DNA from: an uncultured Hyphomicrobiales bacterium
GTDB taxonomy: Bacteria > Pseudomonadota > Alphaproteobacteria > Rhizobiales > Beijerinckiaceae
Reading direction: 5' to 3'
DNA length: 64,000 nt
NCBI GenBank assembly: GCA_903847605.1
Contig: CAINED010000003.1
Coordinates: 1-64,000, forward strand
A program made the position numbers and the translations under genes. The number at the start of each line of letters is the position of its first letter. Within the stretch, counting starts at the first letter, position 1. The notes under the pieces were generated by a model. The model saw only the letters and a list, made by a program, of their open reading frames with translations, was not told the DNA's origin and made no database searches. Below, one piece after another: positions 7,261-16,574 of the stretch.

Positions 7261-9462
7261 ATGACAACGAATGGCAATCTTGCATTGAAAGAGAGCGCAG
7301 GAAGCCCGGCTGGCGCGGCCGCCTTGCGGCGCGACAGCGATCGCATGATTTCGGCGATCGGGCGCCTTGCCGAGATTCAATCGGCCAGCGAAAGCTTCGA
7401 CAGTCTCGCCTCGACATTGCCCGGCGTTGTGTATCAGCGTCTGGTAAGTCCGGAAGGCGATATCAGATACACCTACATCAGCGAGGGGGTGCGCGAATAT
7501 TTCGGCCTCTCACCGGAGCAGGTGCTCGAGAACTCCGAGGTGATGTTCTCGACTTATACGCCCGAGTATCGCGAGAACTTCCGCAAGAAGCTCGTCGAGG
7601 CCGGCAAGCAGCTCAAGACCTGGGACGTGGAAGCTTCGATCGTCGGCCCGGACGGACGCACGCGCTACACCCACGCCATCGCGCGCCCCTCCGCGCAGCC
7701 GGACGGTTCCGTGCTTTGGACCGGCGTCATTCTCGATGCGACGCGGATCAAGGAAGCCGAAGGCGCTCTTGCCGCAGCCGAGGCGAAGACGCGCACCGCG
7801 ATCATCGAATCCCTTTCGCAGGGTTTCATAATGTTCGGCGCCGATGGCGTGCTCGTCATGGCCAACACGCATGTCGGCGAAATGCTGCCGGGTATGGCGA
7901 ATGCAACTGCGCCAGGCGTGAGCTACAGTGACATCGTGCGTTGCGAAGTAGCGCAACATTGCGATCCGGCATTCGACACAGAAGTTTTCGAGGCAAAAGT
8001 TGCGGAACGACTCATGCTTTCCGCCGAAGGCAAGGGCGTCTTCGAGTGCAAGCTTTTCTCGGGCACGCATATTCTCGTCAACGAGCATAAGACCGAGAAC
8101 GGCGATACGGTTATTATCTACACCGATATCAGCCAGCTCAAGCAGCGCGAGGAAGAGATTGCGCATCTCGCCTATCACGACGTGCTGACGGGCTTGCCCA
8201 ACCGCGTCCTGCTGCACAAGCGCATGGAAGAAGCGCTTGCGGCCGCGGAACGCGAAGGCAAGAGCGCCGCGCTCGTCTATCTCGATCTCGACCGGTTCAA
8301 ATCCGTCAACGATACGCTCGGCCATCCTGCTGGCGACGCCTTGCTCGTCGCGGTCGGCGAAAAGCTCAAGCAAAATATCCGCGAACGCGATACGGCGGCG
8401 CGCCTCGGCGGCGACGAATTTGCGGTTCTCCTGACCGACATTCCCGAACCCGATGTCGTTCCGAAGCTTGCGCGTCGCCTGCTCGAAGCGATCTCGCAGC
8501 CGATCGATTATAACGGTCAGCAGATTTTCAGCACGGTCAGCATCGGCATCGCTTTCTCGGGTTCGGACGGGTCTGACCCCGATCAGCTCGCGCGTTGCGC
8601 CGATCTTGCGCTATACAAGGCCAAGGCCGATGGCCGCGCTACCTTCCGCTTCTTCGAAGCGGAGATGAATGCGCGCGCGCAGGAGCGCCGCAATCTCGAA
8701 ATCGATCTGCGCCGCGCGCTGGCAGACGAGGATCTGCAGATTCATTACCAGCCGCTGGTCGATGCTTTCACGGACGAGATTGTCGGCTTCGAGGCGCTGG
8801 TGCGCTGGACCCATCCGGTTCGCGGCGAGGTGACGCCTGTCGAATTCATTCCACTCGCGGAAGAAACCGGCGTCATCGTCAAGCTCGGCGAATATGTGTT
8901 GCGCAAGGCCTGCGTCGATGCGGCGGGGTGGCCCGAGCCAGTGCGCGTTGCCGTCAATCTTTCGCCCGCGCAGTTCCAGAACCACGATTTCGCGGATCTG
9001 GTGAAACTGATTCTCGAGGAAACAGGCCTCGAGGCGGGACGCCTGGAACTTGAGATCACGGAGTCCTTGCTGCTGCGCGACACCGCGAGCAATCTCGCAA
9101 CCCTGCGCGAGTTGAAAACTCTCGGCGTGCGAATCTCGATGGACGATTTCGGAACCGGTTATTCGTCGCTCGCGAATCTCCTGAGTTTCCCCTTCGACAA
9201 GATCAAGATCGATCGGTCTTTCGTTTCGGGTCTCGAAGGCAGCCCGGACTCGGCGGCGATCATCCGCGCGGTTCTGAGCCTCGGCAAGAGCCTGGGCATG
9301 ACGACCACGGCCGAGGGCGTCGAGACGCGCGACCAGCTCGCCTACTTGCGCTCGGAAGGTTGCATCGAAGTACAGGGCTTCTTCTACAGCAAGCCGACAG
9401 CCGCGGAAAACGTGGCCAACATGCTGGAGAAGGGCGTCGGCCGAAAGGGCGGCAGGCGTTAG
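7261..9462 (+). CDS. PAS-PAS-GGDEF-EAL c-di-GMP turnover protein
   Basis: 733 residues from ATG 7261, preceded by GTGGGG; an in-frame TTG at 7243 is possible. No signal peptide or membrane segment is seen, so it is cytoplasmic. A PAS domain (about 55-180) and a second PAS-like domain (about 195-300) precede a GGDEF domain whose catalytic signature is intact at residues 383-387, with an RERD inhibitory site five residues before it. The EAL domain has the EAL signature at 511-513 and DDFGTGYSSL at 628-637. Both catalytic halves look active, so it may both make and degrade cyclic di-GMP. It follows the binding protein by 19 bases, and the unit ends in a terminator. Confidence 0.92.
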   Translation: MTTNGNLALKESAGSPAGAAALRRDSDRMISAIGRLAEIQSASESFDSLASTLPGVVYQRLVSPEGDIRYTYISEGVREYFGLSPEQVLENSEVMFSTYTPEYRENFRKKLVEAGKQLKTWDVEASIVGPDGRTRYTHAIARPSAQPDGSVLWTGVILDATRIKEAEGALAAAEAKTRTAIIESLSQGFIMFGADGVLVMANTHVGEMLPGMANATAPGVSYSDIVRCEVAQHCDPAFDTEVFEAKVAERLMLSAEGKGVFECKLFSGTHILVNEHKTENGDTVIIYTDISQLKQREEEIAHLAYHDVLTGLPNRVLLHKRMEEALAAAEREGKSAALVYLDLDRFKSVNDTLGHPAGDALLVAVGEKLKQNIRERDTAARLGGDEFAVLLTDIPEPDVVPKLARRLLEAISQPIDYNGQQIFSTVSIGIAFSGSDGSDPDQLARCADLALYKAKADGRATFRFFEAEMNARAQERRNLEIDLRRALADEDLQIHYQPLVDAFTDEIVGFEALVRWTHPVRGEVTPVEFIPLAEETGVIVKLGEYVLRKACVDAAGWPEPVRVAVNLSPAQFQNHDFADLVKLILEETGLEAGRLELEITESLLLRDTASNLATLRELKTLGVRISMDDFGTGYSSLANLLSFPFDKIKIDRSFVSGLEGSPDSAAIIRAVLSLGKSLGMTTTAEGVETRDQLAYLRSEGCIEVQGFFYSKPTAAENVANMLEKGVGRKGGRR

Positions 9463-9492
9463 AATCCATCCGTTTCATGCGGCGGATTGCTG

Positions 9493-9513
9493 AGGGGCCT
9501 TCGGGCCCCTTTT
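9493..9513 (+). terminator. Rho-independent terminator of the 2420-9462 operon
   Basis: A perfect 7-bp stem AGGGGCC/GGCCCCT closed by a TTCG tetraloop and followed by TTT, 30 bases after the stop of the GGDEF-EAL gene. It separates that operon from the UbiD gene. Confidence 0.88.
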
Positions 9514-9601
9514 GCATTGCGGCCGTCTTGGCTAAAAGGAAACAAAGGTTCGTGGCGCACAACCCGCTGCAAACCTCGCGAGGAAGCACCCGGAGAATCA
9601 A

Positions 9602-11245
9602 ATGAACAAGCGCGTACCGCCGCCGCTCGCCAACCATCCCATTCAGGATTTGCGTGAGTGGCTGAAGCGTTCGGAAGATATCGGCGAACTCGTCACGGTC
9701 GACCAGCCTGTCGACGTCGAGGAGGAGATGAGCGCGATCGGCTATCTCGTCGCCAAGCAGAAGCCCTCGCCTGCCGTTCTGTTCAACACGCCCAAGGGTT
9801 TCGAGAAGAGCCCCATCGGCGCGCGCCACCTGTGGAACGTCTATGGTCCCAGCGTGCGTCGCATCGCGCTTTCGCTGGAGGAACATCCGGATACGCCGAC
9901 GGTCGAACTCATCCGCCGTACCAAGGACAAGATGAAGAAGCGCACGCTGCCGAATGAAGTTCCGGCTAGCGAAGCTGGATGCTTTGCTAATACGCTGACC
10001 GGCAAGAACATCGATCTTACCCAGCTGCCGATACCTCGCCACTGGCCGCTCGATGGCGGCAATTACGCCGGCACCTGCGACGCCGTGATCACGCGCGACC
10101 CGGATACGGGCTATCTCAACGTCGGCACCTACAGGATGATGGTGCAGGACAAGAACCACACCGGCCTCTATCTCTCGCCCGGCAAGGATGCGCGCCTGCA
10201 CATCACCCGCGCCTGGGCGATGGGCAAATCCGTGCCGGTCGTCGCCTGCTGGGGCATCGATCCCTTGTTCATGCTGGTGGGATCGCAGTCGTTTCCGAAG
10301 ACAGTGTCGGAATACGAATATGCGGGCGGCATAAAGGGTGAGCCGATCAAGGTCGTGAAGGCGAAGACCTCCGACCTCTTGTTCCCCGCCAGCGCCGAGT
10401 TCGTCGTCGAAGGCATTATCCGTCCGCAGGCGATGGCGCCGGAAGGCCCGTTCGGCGAATTCACCGGTTATTACGGCAAGCCCGAAGCCGCTGCTCCGCT
10501 CGTCGAGATCACGGCGATCCACTATCGCGACAAGCCGATCCTCACCAATGCGCTGATGGCCGATTACCCCTCCTGCGAGCAGAGCGGCTTCTTTTCGATC
10601 TTGCGCGGCGCGAAGATATGGGACGATCTCGACAAGCTCGGCGTGCCCGGCATCACGGGCGTCTATTCGCATCCTGCCGCCGCCGGCGGTTTCGGCATGA
10701 CCATCCTGTCGCTGGAGCAGAAATATGCGGGCCATGCCGCGCAGGCTCTGGCGCTAGCGGCGCAGGTGCCGGGAGGCTCCTATTATACGAAGTGGATCAT
10801 TGCGGTGGACGAGGACGTCGATCCCACCGACATGGATCAGGTGCTCTGGGCCATGGGCAGCCGTTGTAATCCGCTCGACGACATCGACATCCTCCGCAAC
10901 ACTTGGTCGACCGGGCTCGATCCGAGCCAGAACCCGCCGGAAGTGCGGCCCTATGGCTCCAAGGCTTTGATCAACGCCTGCAAGCAGCATCGGTATCTGC
11001 CGACATTCTCCAAGCGCACGAAATTGCGCAAGTCGATTTACGATCAGGTCGGCGATCGCTGGAGCGAGTTGGGCTTGCCCGGCACGATCCCCAACATTCT
11101 TGCCTTCGAGGCCGAACAGGCAGACGCGATAGCGGGTGCGGGCGTCTATCACGACGAGAAGGCGATGCGCTCTGCGCACGATATGGCCGCGCCGAAAGCG
11201 CAAGCGAAGAAGCCCGCGAAGAAGGCCGCTGCGAAGAAGAAGTAA
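9602..11245 (+). CDS. UbiD family decarboxylase
   Basis: 547 residues; GGAGAATCAA precedes the ATG. UbiD enzymes reversibly decarboxylate aromatic or alpha,beta-unsaturated acids using prenylated FMN. The family signature PEGPFGEFTGYYG gives glutamates 281 and 286 with the five-residue spacing of the catalytic E-x4-E pair, and the prFMN-binding region around ITRAWAMGK is present. The length exceeds the usual 490-500 residues because of a lysine/alanine-rich tail (PAKKAAAKKK) that is probably disordered. No UbiX prenyltransferase is in the window. The gene is convergent with the catabolic block on the minus strand, whose decarboxylase-type amidohydrolases suggest aromatic acid substrates. Confidence 0.93.
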   Translation: MNKRVPPPLANHPIQDLREWLKRSEDIGELVTVDQPVDVEEEMSAIGYLVAKQKPSPAVLFNTPKGFEKSPIGARHLWNVYGPSVRRIALSLEEHPDTPTVELIRRTKDKMKKRTLPNEVPASEAGCFANTLTGKNIDLTQLPIPRHWPLDGGNYAGTCDAVITRDPDTGYLNVGTYRMMVQDKNHTGLYLSPGKDARLHITRAWAMGKSVPVVACWGIDPLFMLVGSQSFPKTVSEYEYAGGIKGEPIKVVKAKTSDLLFPASAEFVVEGIIRPQAMAPEGPFGEFTGYYGKPEAAAPLVEITAIHYRDKPILTNALMADYPSCEQSGFFSILRGAKIWDDLDKLGVPGITGVYSHPAAAGGFGMTILSLEQKYAGHAAQALALAAQVPGGSYYTKWIIAVDEDVDPTDMDQVLWAMGSRCNPLDDIDILRNTWSTGLDPSQNPPEVRPYGSKALINACKQHRYLPTFSKRTKLRKSIYDQVGDRWSELGLPGTIPNILAFEAEQADAIAGAGVYHDEKAMRSAHDMAAPKAQAKKPAKKAAAKKK

Positions 11246-11260
11246 GGCGCGTCCGCCAAT

Positions 11261-11300
11261 GTCATTCCGGCCCGGTTTCGAAACAATCGGGCCGGGATCC
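11261..11300. repeat. Palindromic intergenic element between convergent genes
   Basis: GTCATTCCGG followed by an 8-bp stem CCGGCCCG (11267-11274) and CGGGCCGG (11288-11295) and then GATCC. It resembles the GTCATCCCGG element found twice elsewhere in the window. Lying between the ends of the UbiD and LLM genes, it may also end transcription from either side, though no long T-run follows. Confidence 0.55.
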
Positions 11301-11363
11301 AAACGCTGGACGGGTTCGCGCTGCGCGCGCCCCGGAGATGTGACCGGTCCCCTGTGCTGCTTT

Positions 11364-12470
11364 CTACGCCGACTTTTCCCGCAATCCCGCTCGCTCCATG
11401 CGCGGCAAGACTTCATCGCGAATGGTGGGAAAATCTCTTACGTAATTGATCATGTCCATTGCGACGCCATCGATGCCCAGCGCTCGCAATTTTGTGAATT
11501 CGTCGACTACATCGTCATAGCTGCCGATGACAGGCAAACTGGAGCCGGTCATCAGGCGAATCCTGAGATCGGCCTGCTGGCTCATCCAGCTGTTGGGCCG
11601 GCCGCCGCGCAGGTTCGCGGCATATTCGGCGGCTTCCCAATCGCCATGCTCGTGCACGATGTAATGGTGATAATCCTGCGCTTCCTTTCGCGTCGCGCGG
11701 CACATCAGATGTACGGCTGAAAAAATATTTCTGACATGCCCCTCCGGCGCCAGCGCGCGAAACGCAGAGAACTTGCCCGGCAGCTCCGCGGGATTGCCGA
11801 TGGCGGTGAACAGGCAATCTGCATTGTTCGCTGCAAAGGCGCGGCCTGCCGGCGAATTGCCCGCGCTCACCAGCACCGGACGGCTGCCCCAATATGGCTT
11901 CGGCTTGGCCAGCACGCCTTTCAATTTGTAGAAGCGCCCCTCGTGATCAAAGGGCTCGCTCTCGCTCCAGATGCGGCGCACGATTTCGATCCATTCGGCC
12001 GAATAGGCGTAGCGGTCATCGTGGTCATTCAGCGCCACGCCGAACATGTTGAACTCGCCGGGGTTCCAGCCCGAGACGATGTTGAGCCCGAAACGGCCAT
12101 GACCGATATGATCGGCGGTCACCATCTGCTTGGCGGCAAAGACCGGATTGACGAAAGCCACATGCAGCGTGCCGAAGACATTGATGCCGCGCGTGGCGGC
12201 CAGCAGGCCGCAGGCCCAGGTCAGAGTCTCGAAGGTCGTGCCCTGCGTATCCATCTCGCCGCGATAGCCATGCCAGCGGCCGATCGGCAGCAGGAATTCG
12301 ATGCCGGCTTCGTCAGCCATCTTCGCGGCGCGAACATTATTGTCCCACGAGGCGTCCCAGCGTTCAGGCGCTTTCGTCAGGCTCAGGCCGCCGGAACAAT
12401 TCATGCCGAAGAGACCGAGCTTGAACTGATTACAATTATGGATGCGCGTGCTCTCGCGGCCGGACGCCAT
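11364..12470 (-). CDS. LLM-class flavin-dependent monooxygenase
   Basis: 368 residues. A luciferase-like TIM barrel of the alkanesulfonate monooxygenase/RutA branch: FKLGLFGMNCSGG near the N-terminus, IEFLLPIGRWHGY, then SGWNPGEFNMFG, all typical of this group. These enzymes use reduced FMN from a separate reductase to oxygenate sulfonates, pyrimidines, amines or similar small molecules. It is the last gene of a minus-strand series, 21 bases after the upstream TctC-like receptor, so co-transcription is likely. No flavin reductase gene lies next to it. The substrate cannot be told; neighbouring amidase and decarboxylase genes point to a nitrogenous or aromatic compound. Confidence 0.87.
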   Translation of the reverse strand: MASGRESTRIHNCNQFKLGLFGMNCSGGLSLTKAPERWDASWDNNVRAAKMADEAGIEFLLPIGRWHGYRGEMDTQGTTFETLTWACGLLAATRGINVFGTLHVAFVNPVFAAKQMVTADHIGHGRFGLNIVSGWNPGEFNMFGVALNDHDDRYAYSAEWIEIVRRIWSESEPFDHEGRFYKLKGVLAKPKPYWGSRPVLVSAGNSPAGRAFAANNADCLFTAIGNPAELPGKFSAFRALAPEGHVRNIFSAVHLMCRATRKEAQDYHHYIVHEHGDWEAAEYAANLRGGRPNSWMSQQADLRIRLMTGSSLPVIGSYDDVVDEFTKLRALGIDGVAMDMINYVRDFPTIRDEVLPRMERAGLREKSA

Positions 12471-12491
12471 GCCCTGAAATTCCCGAGTTGA

Positions 12492-13517
12492 TTATTTCAG
12501 CATGTCGCCAAGCAGTTCGCGGGCGCGGGCTATTACTTCCGGCCGCGTGTTCACGATGGATTCCGCGATCTTTTGCGACTCCTCGCCAGACAGGGGACTG
12601 ATGTCCATCTGCGTCTTTGCGGCTTCAGCAAGGAATTCGCTGTCCTTCACCGTGGCGTCGAAGGCGCGGCGCAAGGACTGAATGCGTTCCGGCGGCGTTT
12701 CCTCGGTCACCACGACAGCCCGCGCGACGGCCGTGTCGGCGGAAATGAAACGCGCGACTTCCTTGTCGAGATCGTTTTGAGCGAGTTCGATCATAGTGGG
12801 AACATCGGGCAGGTCGGCCGCACGCTGCAGGGCTACCTGTACGATGATGATGAGTTTCTTATCCGCGAGCCACTGCGGCCGGGTCGATTTCCACGACGCC
12901 CATGAATTCGAGCCGCGACCCTGAATCTCGCCGCGCTCCAGCGCCAAATTGAGTTCGTTGCCGCCGGGATAGCCGGTGACAAGCTTGAATTTCGTGCCGA
13001 TCAGCTTGTTGATCAGCACCGGGTAAACAGCGCTTGCAGAACCGATGGAGCCGCCGAGGACAAGTTCTTTCGTCTTGGCGTCCTCCACCGATTTCACCTC
13101 GGCCGTATGCCAGGAGTTGATGACATTCGGCGTCTGCGACGTGTTGCCGATCCAGAAGAACTTTCGTGCATCGAAAGCGACGCCCTGCGTGCCCAGCGCC
13201 TGTGCTGACATCATGTTGGACTGGATCATCATCAGCGATGTGCCATCGCGCGGCGCCAGTTTGGCGAACCAGTTTGTGGCGACGATGCCGCCGCCGCCGG
13301 GCATGTTGCGCGAGAGAATCTGGGGATTGCCCGGAATATACTTAGGCATATGGCGCGCAAGGAGTCGGGCGCGAAAATCATAGTCGTTGCCGGCCGATGT
13401 CGCGATGGTCATCGACAATTGCTTGCCGCGATAAAAATCCTCGATGCTGTCTGCGCTCCCCTGCGTCGAGAAGGTTGTGATGAGAATGGCGAGAGTTCCG
13501 ATTCTTCCATTCATCAT
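12492..13517 (-). CDS. TctC-like (tripartite tricarboxylate family) periplasmic receptor, copy A
   Basis: 341 residues starting at the ATG pair at 13517, with GGAGG just upstream; longer upstream frames run into the neighbouring gene's antisense reading. The signal peptide ends near QGSA. The mature part opens with DFYRGKQLSM, then GNDYDFRARLLARHMPKYIPG and NMPGGGGIV, which place it in the TctC/Bug superfamily but in a divergent branch. Such receptors capture organic acids for TctAB permeases; no TctA or TctB is in the window. The GSNSWASWKSTRPQWL stretch is shared with the next gene, its tandem paralogue. Confidence 0.85.
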   Translation of the reverse strand: MMNGRIGTLAILITTFSTQGSADSIEDFYRGKQLSMTIATSAGNDYDFRARLLARHMPKYIPGNPQILSRNMPGGGGIVATNWFAKLAPRDGTSLMMIQSNMMSAQALGTQGVAFDARKFFWIGNTSQTPNVINSWHTAEVKSVEDAKTKELVLGGSIGSASAVYPVLINKLIGTKFKLVTGYPGGNELNLALERGEIQGRGSNSWASWKSTRPQWLADKKLIIIVQVALQRAADLPDVPTMIELAQNDLDKEVARFISADTAVARAVVVTEETPPERIQSLRRAFDATVKDSEFLAEAAKTQMDISPLSGEESQKIAESIVNTRPEVIARARELLGDMLK

Positions 13518-13540
13518 CGCTGCCTCCGTGTTGCGATAAA

Positions 13541-14569
13541 CTATTTGGCGTGTCCGCCGATCAGGCTTTTGGCGCGCTCGATCACTTTGGGATCGGCATT
13601 GACGATCGCAGCGGCGATTTTCGCGCTTTCCTCGCCGGACAGCACGCTCACATCCATCTGGATCTTTTCGGCCTCTTCGAGCACGTCCTTGCGTTTCAAG
13701 GTTTCCTCGAAGGCCTTGCGCAGCGCCGCAAGTCTTTCTGCGGGGACGCCGGGCGTCGTTACGACGGCGCGCGCGATGGCCGTATCGGCAGAGAGGAAGG
13801 TCAGAACCTGCTTGTCGAAATCGTTCCTGGCGAGTTCGAGCATCAGCGGCACGTCTGGCAAGTCGGGAGCGCGTTTCAGTGCGACCTGCACGATATTGAA
13901 GATCTTGTTCTCTTTCAGCCATTGCGGGCGCGTCGACTTCCACGACGACCACGAGTTGGAGCCGCGGCCCTGCACTTCGCCTGACTCCATGGCGAGGTTG
14001 ATCTGGTTGCCGCCGGGATAACCAGTGACGACCTTGAACTTCGTCCCGGCGAGTTCATTCAGCACCATCGGGTAGATGACCGACGCCGTTCCGACAGTGC
14101 CACCGAGAACGAGTTCCTTCTGGCGCGCGTCCTCGACCGTGCGGACGCCCGAGGTATGCCATGACGTGATGACGCTCGGCGTATCCGACGTATTGCCAAT
14201 CCAGCCAAAGTTGCGCACGTCATATTCGATCGCGCCGAGACCGAGCGCCTGATTCATCGCAGAGGGCTGCATGATCATCATCATGGCTGTGCCATCGCGC
14301 GGGGCGATCTTGGTCATCCAGTTTGCGCCGACGATGCCGCCGCCGCCGGGCATGTTGCGCACGACGATGCTCGGCTTGCCCGGGATCGAGTCGCCCATGT
14401 GCCGCGCCAGCAGGCGGCCCCTGTTGTCGTAATCGTTGCCGGTCGTCGTCGCGACGATCATCGTCATCTGCTTGCCGCGATAGAAATCGGCGACGGGGTC
14501 TGCGGTAGCTTGGCCGCAACTTGCTGCAACCGCAATCAGTGCAAACAGGCCTGCACGAGCAGGTGTCAT
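13541..14569 (-). CDS. TctC-like periplasmic receptor, copy B
   Basis: 342 residues with a signal peptide (cleavage near ATA-DP) and an excellent GGGAGAGGG ribosome site before ATG 14569. It is a close paralogue of the gene 23 bases downstream: both carry DFYRGKQ, ARHM with IPGKP or IPGNP, NMPGGGGIVG, WIGNTS-TP and SWKSTRPQWL in the same order. The divergence is moderate, so the duplication is not very recent and the two may bind different acids. It sits between the amidohydrolase pair and the LLM gene in one transcription unit. Confidence 0.86.
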   Translation of the reverse strand: MTPARAGLFALIAVAASCGQATADPVADFYRGKQMTMIVATTTGNDYDNRGRLLARHMGDSIPGKPSIVVRNMPGGGGIVGANWMTKIAPRDGTAMMMIMQPSAMNQALGLGAIEYDVRNFGWIGNTSDTPSVITSWHTSGVRTVEDARQKELVLGGTVGTASVIYPMVLNELAGTKFKVVTGYPGGNQINLAMESGEVQGRGSNSWSSWKSTRPQWLKENKIFNIVQVALKRAPDLPDVPLMLELARNDFDKQVLTFLSADTAIARAVVTTPGVPAERLAALRKAFEETLKRKDVLEEAEKIQMDVSVLSGEESAKIAAAIVNADPKVIERAKSLIGGHAK

Positions 14570-14613
14570 GATCCCTCTCCCTTCCGGGTGTGCCGGAGCG
14601 CGTTGTCGTTAAT

Positions 14614-15573
14614 TCACAATTTCAGAAGCCGCGCGGCATTTCCACCCAGAAATTTGCGAAGATCGCTCTCGTTCATTTGCAACGTGCCGATCCAGTCCAT
14701 GCCATCCTCGTTGGCGACGTAGGGCCAGTCGACCGAGAACATGAGCTTGTCCATTCCCATCTCCTGCGCGCAGCACAGAAGGCCCGGTGTCGAGAAATTG
14801 CCGCTGCTGGTCAGCCAGAAGTTGTTGCAGAAAGTTTCGCGAAACTTCACGCCTTCCTGTCCCGGCCGCGACAGCGCCTGATCGATGCGCCAGAGCAGAA
14901 ACGGAATGCTCTCGCCGAAATGGCCGAGAACGATCTTCGTCTTCGGATACTTGCCGAACATGCCCGAGAGTATGAGACGGATCGCCGTCGTCGCCGTCTC
15001 GACCGTAAAGCCCCAGCCCGCACTGATGACGGTCGGAAAGGCCTTCATGTAATCCTTGTAGTAAGCGTCGACAACGCTGCGCAAAGGTGTCGCCGGATGC
15101 AGATATATTGGCACGTCCAGTTGTTCCGCGGTCGCGAAGATCGGCCAGAACTCCTGCCCGTCGATGAACTTCTCGCCCGTCGGCCCGTGGATCATCGCGC
15201 CTTTCATGCCCAGTTGCGTGACGCAGCGTTCCAGCTCCTTCGCAGCCGCCTGCGGATCGGCAGTCGGCAGCGCCGCGAAAGCGCCGAGGCGATCTGGCCT
15301 GCGCGCAACGCCTTCAGCGAGACGGTCGTTCACACGGCGCAGGAGATCGGGAGCGTCGGCGCCGAACACATACTGGCCGGACGGCGCAGCATGCGAAAGC
15401 ACCTGATAGTCGATACCTGCGCGATCCATGTGTTCGACGCGGACCGTGTCGAAATCCTGCAACTGGCGGCGCATTTCACCATCGCGCGACAGAGCGCGAT
15501 CCTTTGTGCGCTCGATCAGTTCGGCATCCCAGTAATGTTCTTCGAGCGCAACGACCTTCATGCCGCGAAACAT
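14614..15573 (-). CDS. Amidohydrolase of the gamma-resorcylate decarboxylase/ACMSD type, copy 1
   Basis: 319 residues. Opens with VVALEEHY, the E-x-H metal site (E11, H13) of amidohydrolase-2 decarboxylases such as gamma-resorcylate and 2,3-dihydroxybenzoate decarboxylase. Further metal and catalytic residues follow in order: H159 in IYLHP, H218 in LGHFGE and D282 in VDWPY. Such enzymes are cytoplasmic, divalent-metal dependent, and decarboxylate aromatic acids or hydrolyse related rings. AGGAG precedes the ATG. The upstream paralogue stops 3 bases before this start, so the pair is tightly coupled. The exact reaction cannot be told from sequence. Confidence 0.88.
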   Translation of the reverse strand: MFRGMKVVALEEHYWDAELIERTKDRALSRDGEMRRQLQDFDTVRVEHMDRAGIDYQVLSHAAPSGQYVFGADAPDLLRRVNDRLAEGVARRPDRLGAFAALPTADPQAAAKELERCVTQLGMKGAMIHGPTGEKFIDGQEFWPIFATAEQLDVPIYLHPATPLRSVVDAYYKDYMKAFPTVISAGWGFTVETATTAIRLILSGMFGKYPKTKIVLGHFGESIPFLLWRIDQALSRPGQEGVKFRETFCNNFWLTSSGNFSTPGLLCCAQEMGMDKLMFSVDWPYVANEDGMDWIGTLQMNESDLRKFLGGNAARLLKL

Positions 15574-15576
15574 CGC

Positions 15577-16539
15577 TCAGGCTCCTGTCACGGGCAACTT
15601 CAGAAGTTCGGCGGCATTGCCATACATGAATTTGCGCAAGTCGGATTCGTTGACCTGCAGCGTCTTCACCCAGTCGATGCCATCCTCGTTCTTCACATAG
15701 GGATAGTCGAGCGAGAACATCAGCCGGTCCATGCCCAGCTCCTGCATGCAGCACAGGAGGGCGGGCGTCGAGAAATTGCCGCTGCACGTCAGCCAGAAAT
15801 TGTTGCAGAAGACCTCGCGGAATTTGATGCCCTCCTGTCCGGGACGCGACAGGGCTTGATCGATACGCCACAGCAGGAACGGCAGTCCTTCGCCGAAATG
15901 GCCGACGATGATTTTCGTCTTTGGATATTTCGCGAACATGCCGGAAAGAATGAGACGGATGACGGCCGTCGCGGTTTCCACCGTGAATCCCCAGCCCGCA
16001 TTCAGGATGGAGGGAAAGGCCTTCGCGTAGTCGGCGTAATAGGCGTCCACCACCGTCTTCATCGGATAGGAAGGATGCATGTAGATCGGCACGTCGAGCG
16101 CCTGTGCGCGTTCGAAAATGCCCCAGCAGGATTTGTCATCGATGAACTGTGTGCCAGTCGGGCCATGCAGCATCGCGCCGACGAAACCGAGTTCGTTCAC
16201 GCAGCGTTCGAGTTCGCGCGCCGCCCCGTCGGGATCGGCAGTCGCGAGCGCTGCGAAACCATAGAAACGCTTGGGATGTTTGGCGCAGAGTTCGGCAAGA
16301 CGGTCGTTGACGCGGCGGATGAGATCGCCGCCATCGGCGCCGACGCCCTGCCCGGACGGCGCGTTGTGCGAGAGCACCTGAACATCGATGCCCGCGCGGT
16401 CCATCGCCTCGATACGTTCCTGTTCGAGATCGTAGAGCAGTTTGGCGATCGGCGGCGGCGCGCCGAAGCCTGGCAGAGCGGCGAGTTCCTTGTCGAAATA
16501 ATGCTCTTCGAGCGCGATGACAGGCATTCCCTTGTACAT
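15577..16539 (-). CDS. Amidohydrolase of the gamma-resorcylate decarboxylase/ACMSD type, copy 2
   Basis: 320 residues, a tandem paralogue of the following gene. Same start (VIALEEHY: E11, H13) and same later ligands: H155 in IYMHP, H214 in VGHFGE and D278 in LDYPY. Long identical stretches around GWGFTVETAT and WRIDQALSRPGQEG show common origin. GGGAGA precedes the ATG. Differences near residues 22-35 and 60-70, around the expected active-site entrance, suggest that the two enzymes act on different but related compounds, or form a mixed oligomer. Confidence 0.88.
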   Translation of the reverse strand: MYKGMPVIALEEHYFDKELAALPGFGAPPPIAKLLYDLEQERIEAMDRAGIDVQVLSHNAPSGQGVGADGGDLIRRVNDRLAELCAKHPKRFYGFAALATADPDGAARELERCVNELGFVGAMLHGPTGTQFIDDKSCWGIFERAQALDVPIYMHPSYPMKTVVDAYYADYAKAFPSILNAGWGFTVETATAVIRLILSGMFAKYPKTKIIVGHFGEGLPFLLWRIDQALSRPGQEGIKFREVFCNNFWLTCSGNFSTPALLCCMQELGMDRLMFSLDYPYVKNEDGIDWVKTLQVNESDLRKFMYGNAAELLKLPVTGA

Positions 16540-16574
16540 GTGGTTCTCCCGATGAAACGTGGTTTGCGAATGTT

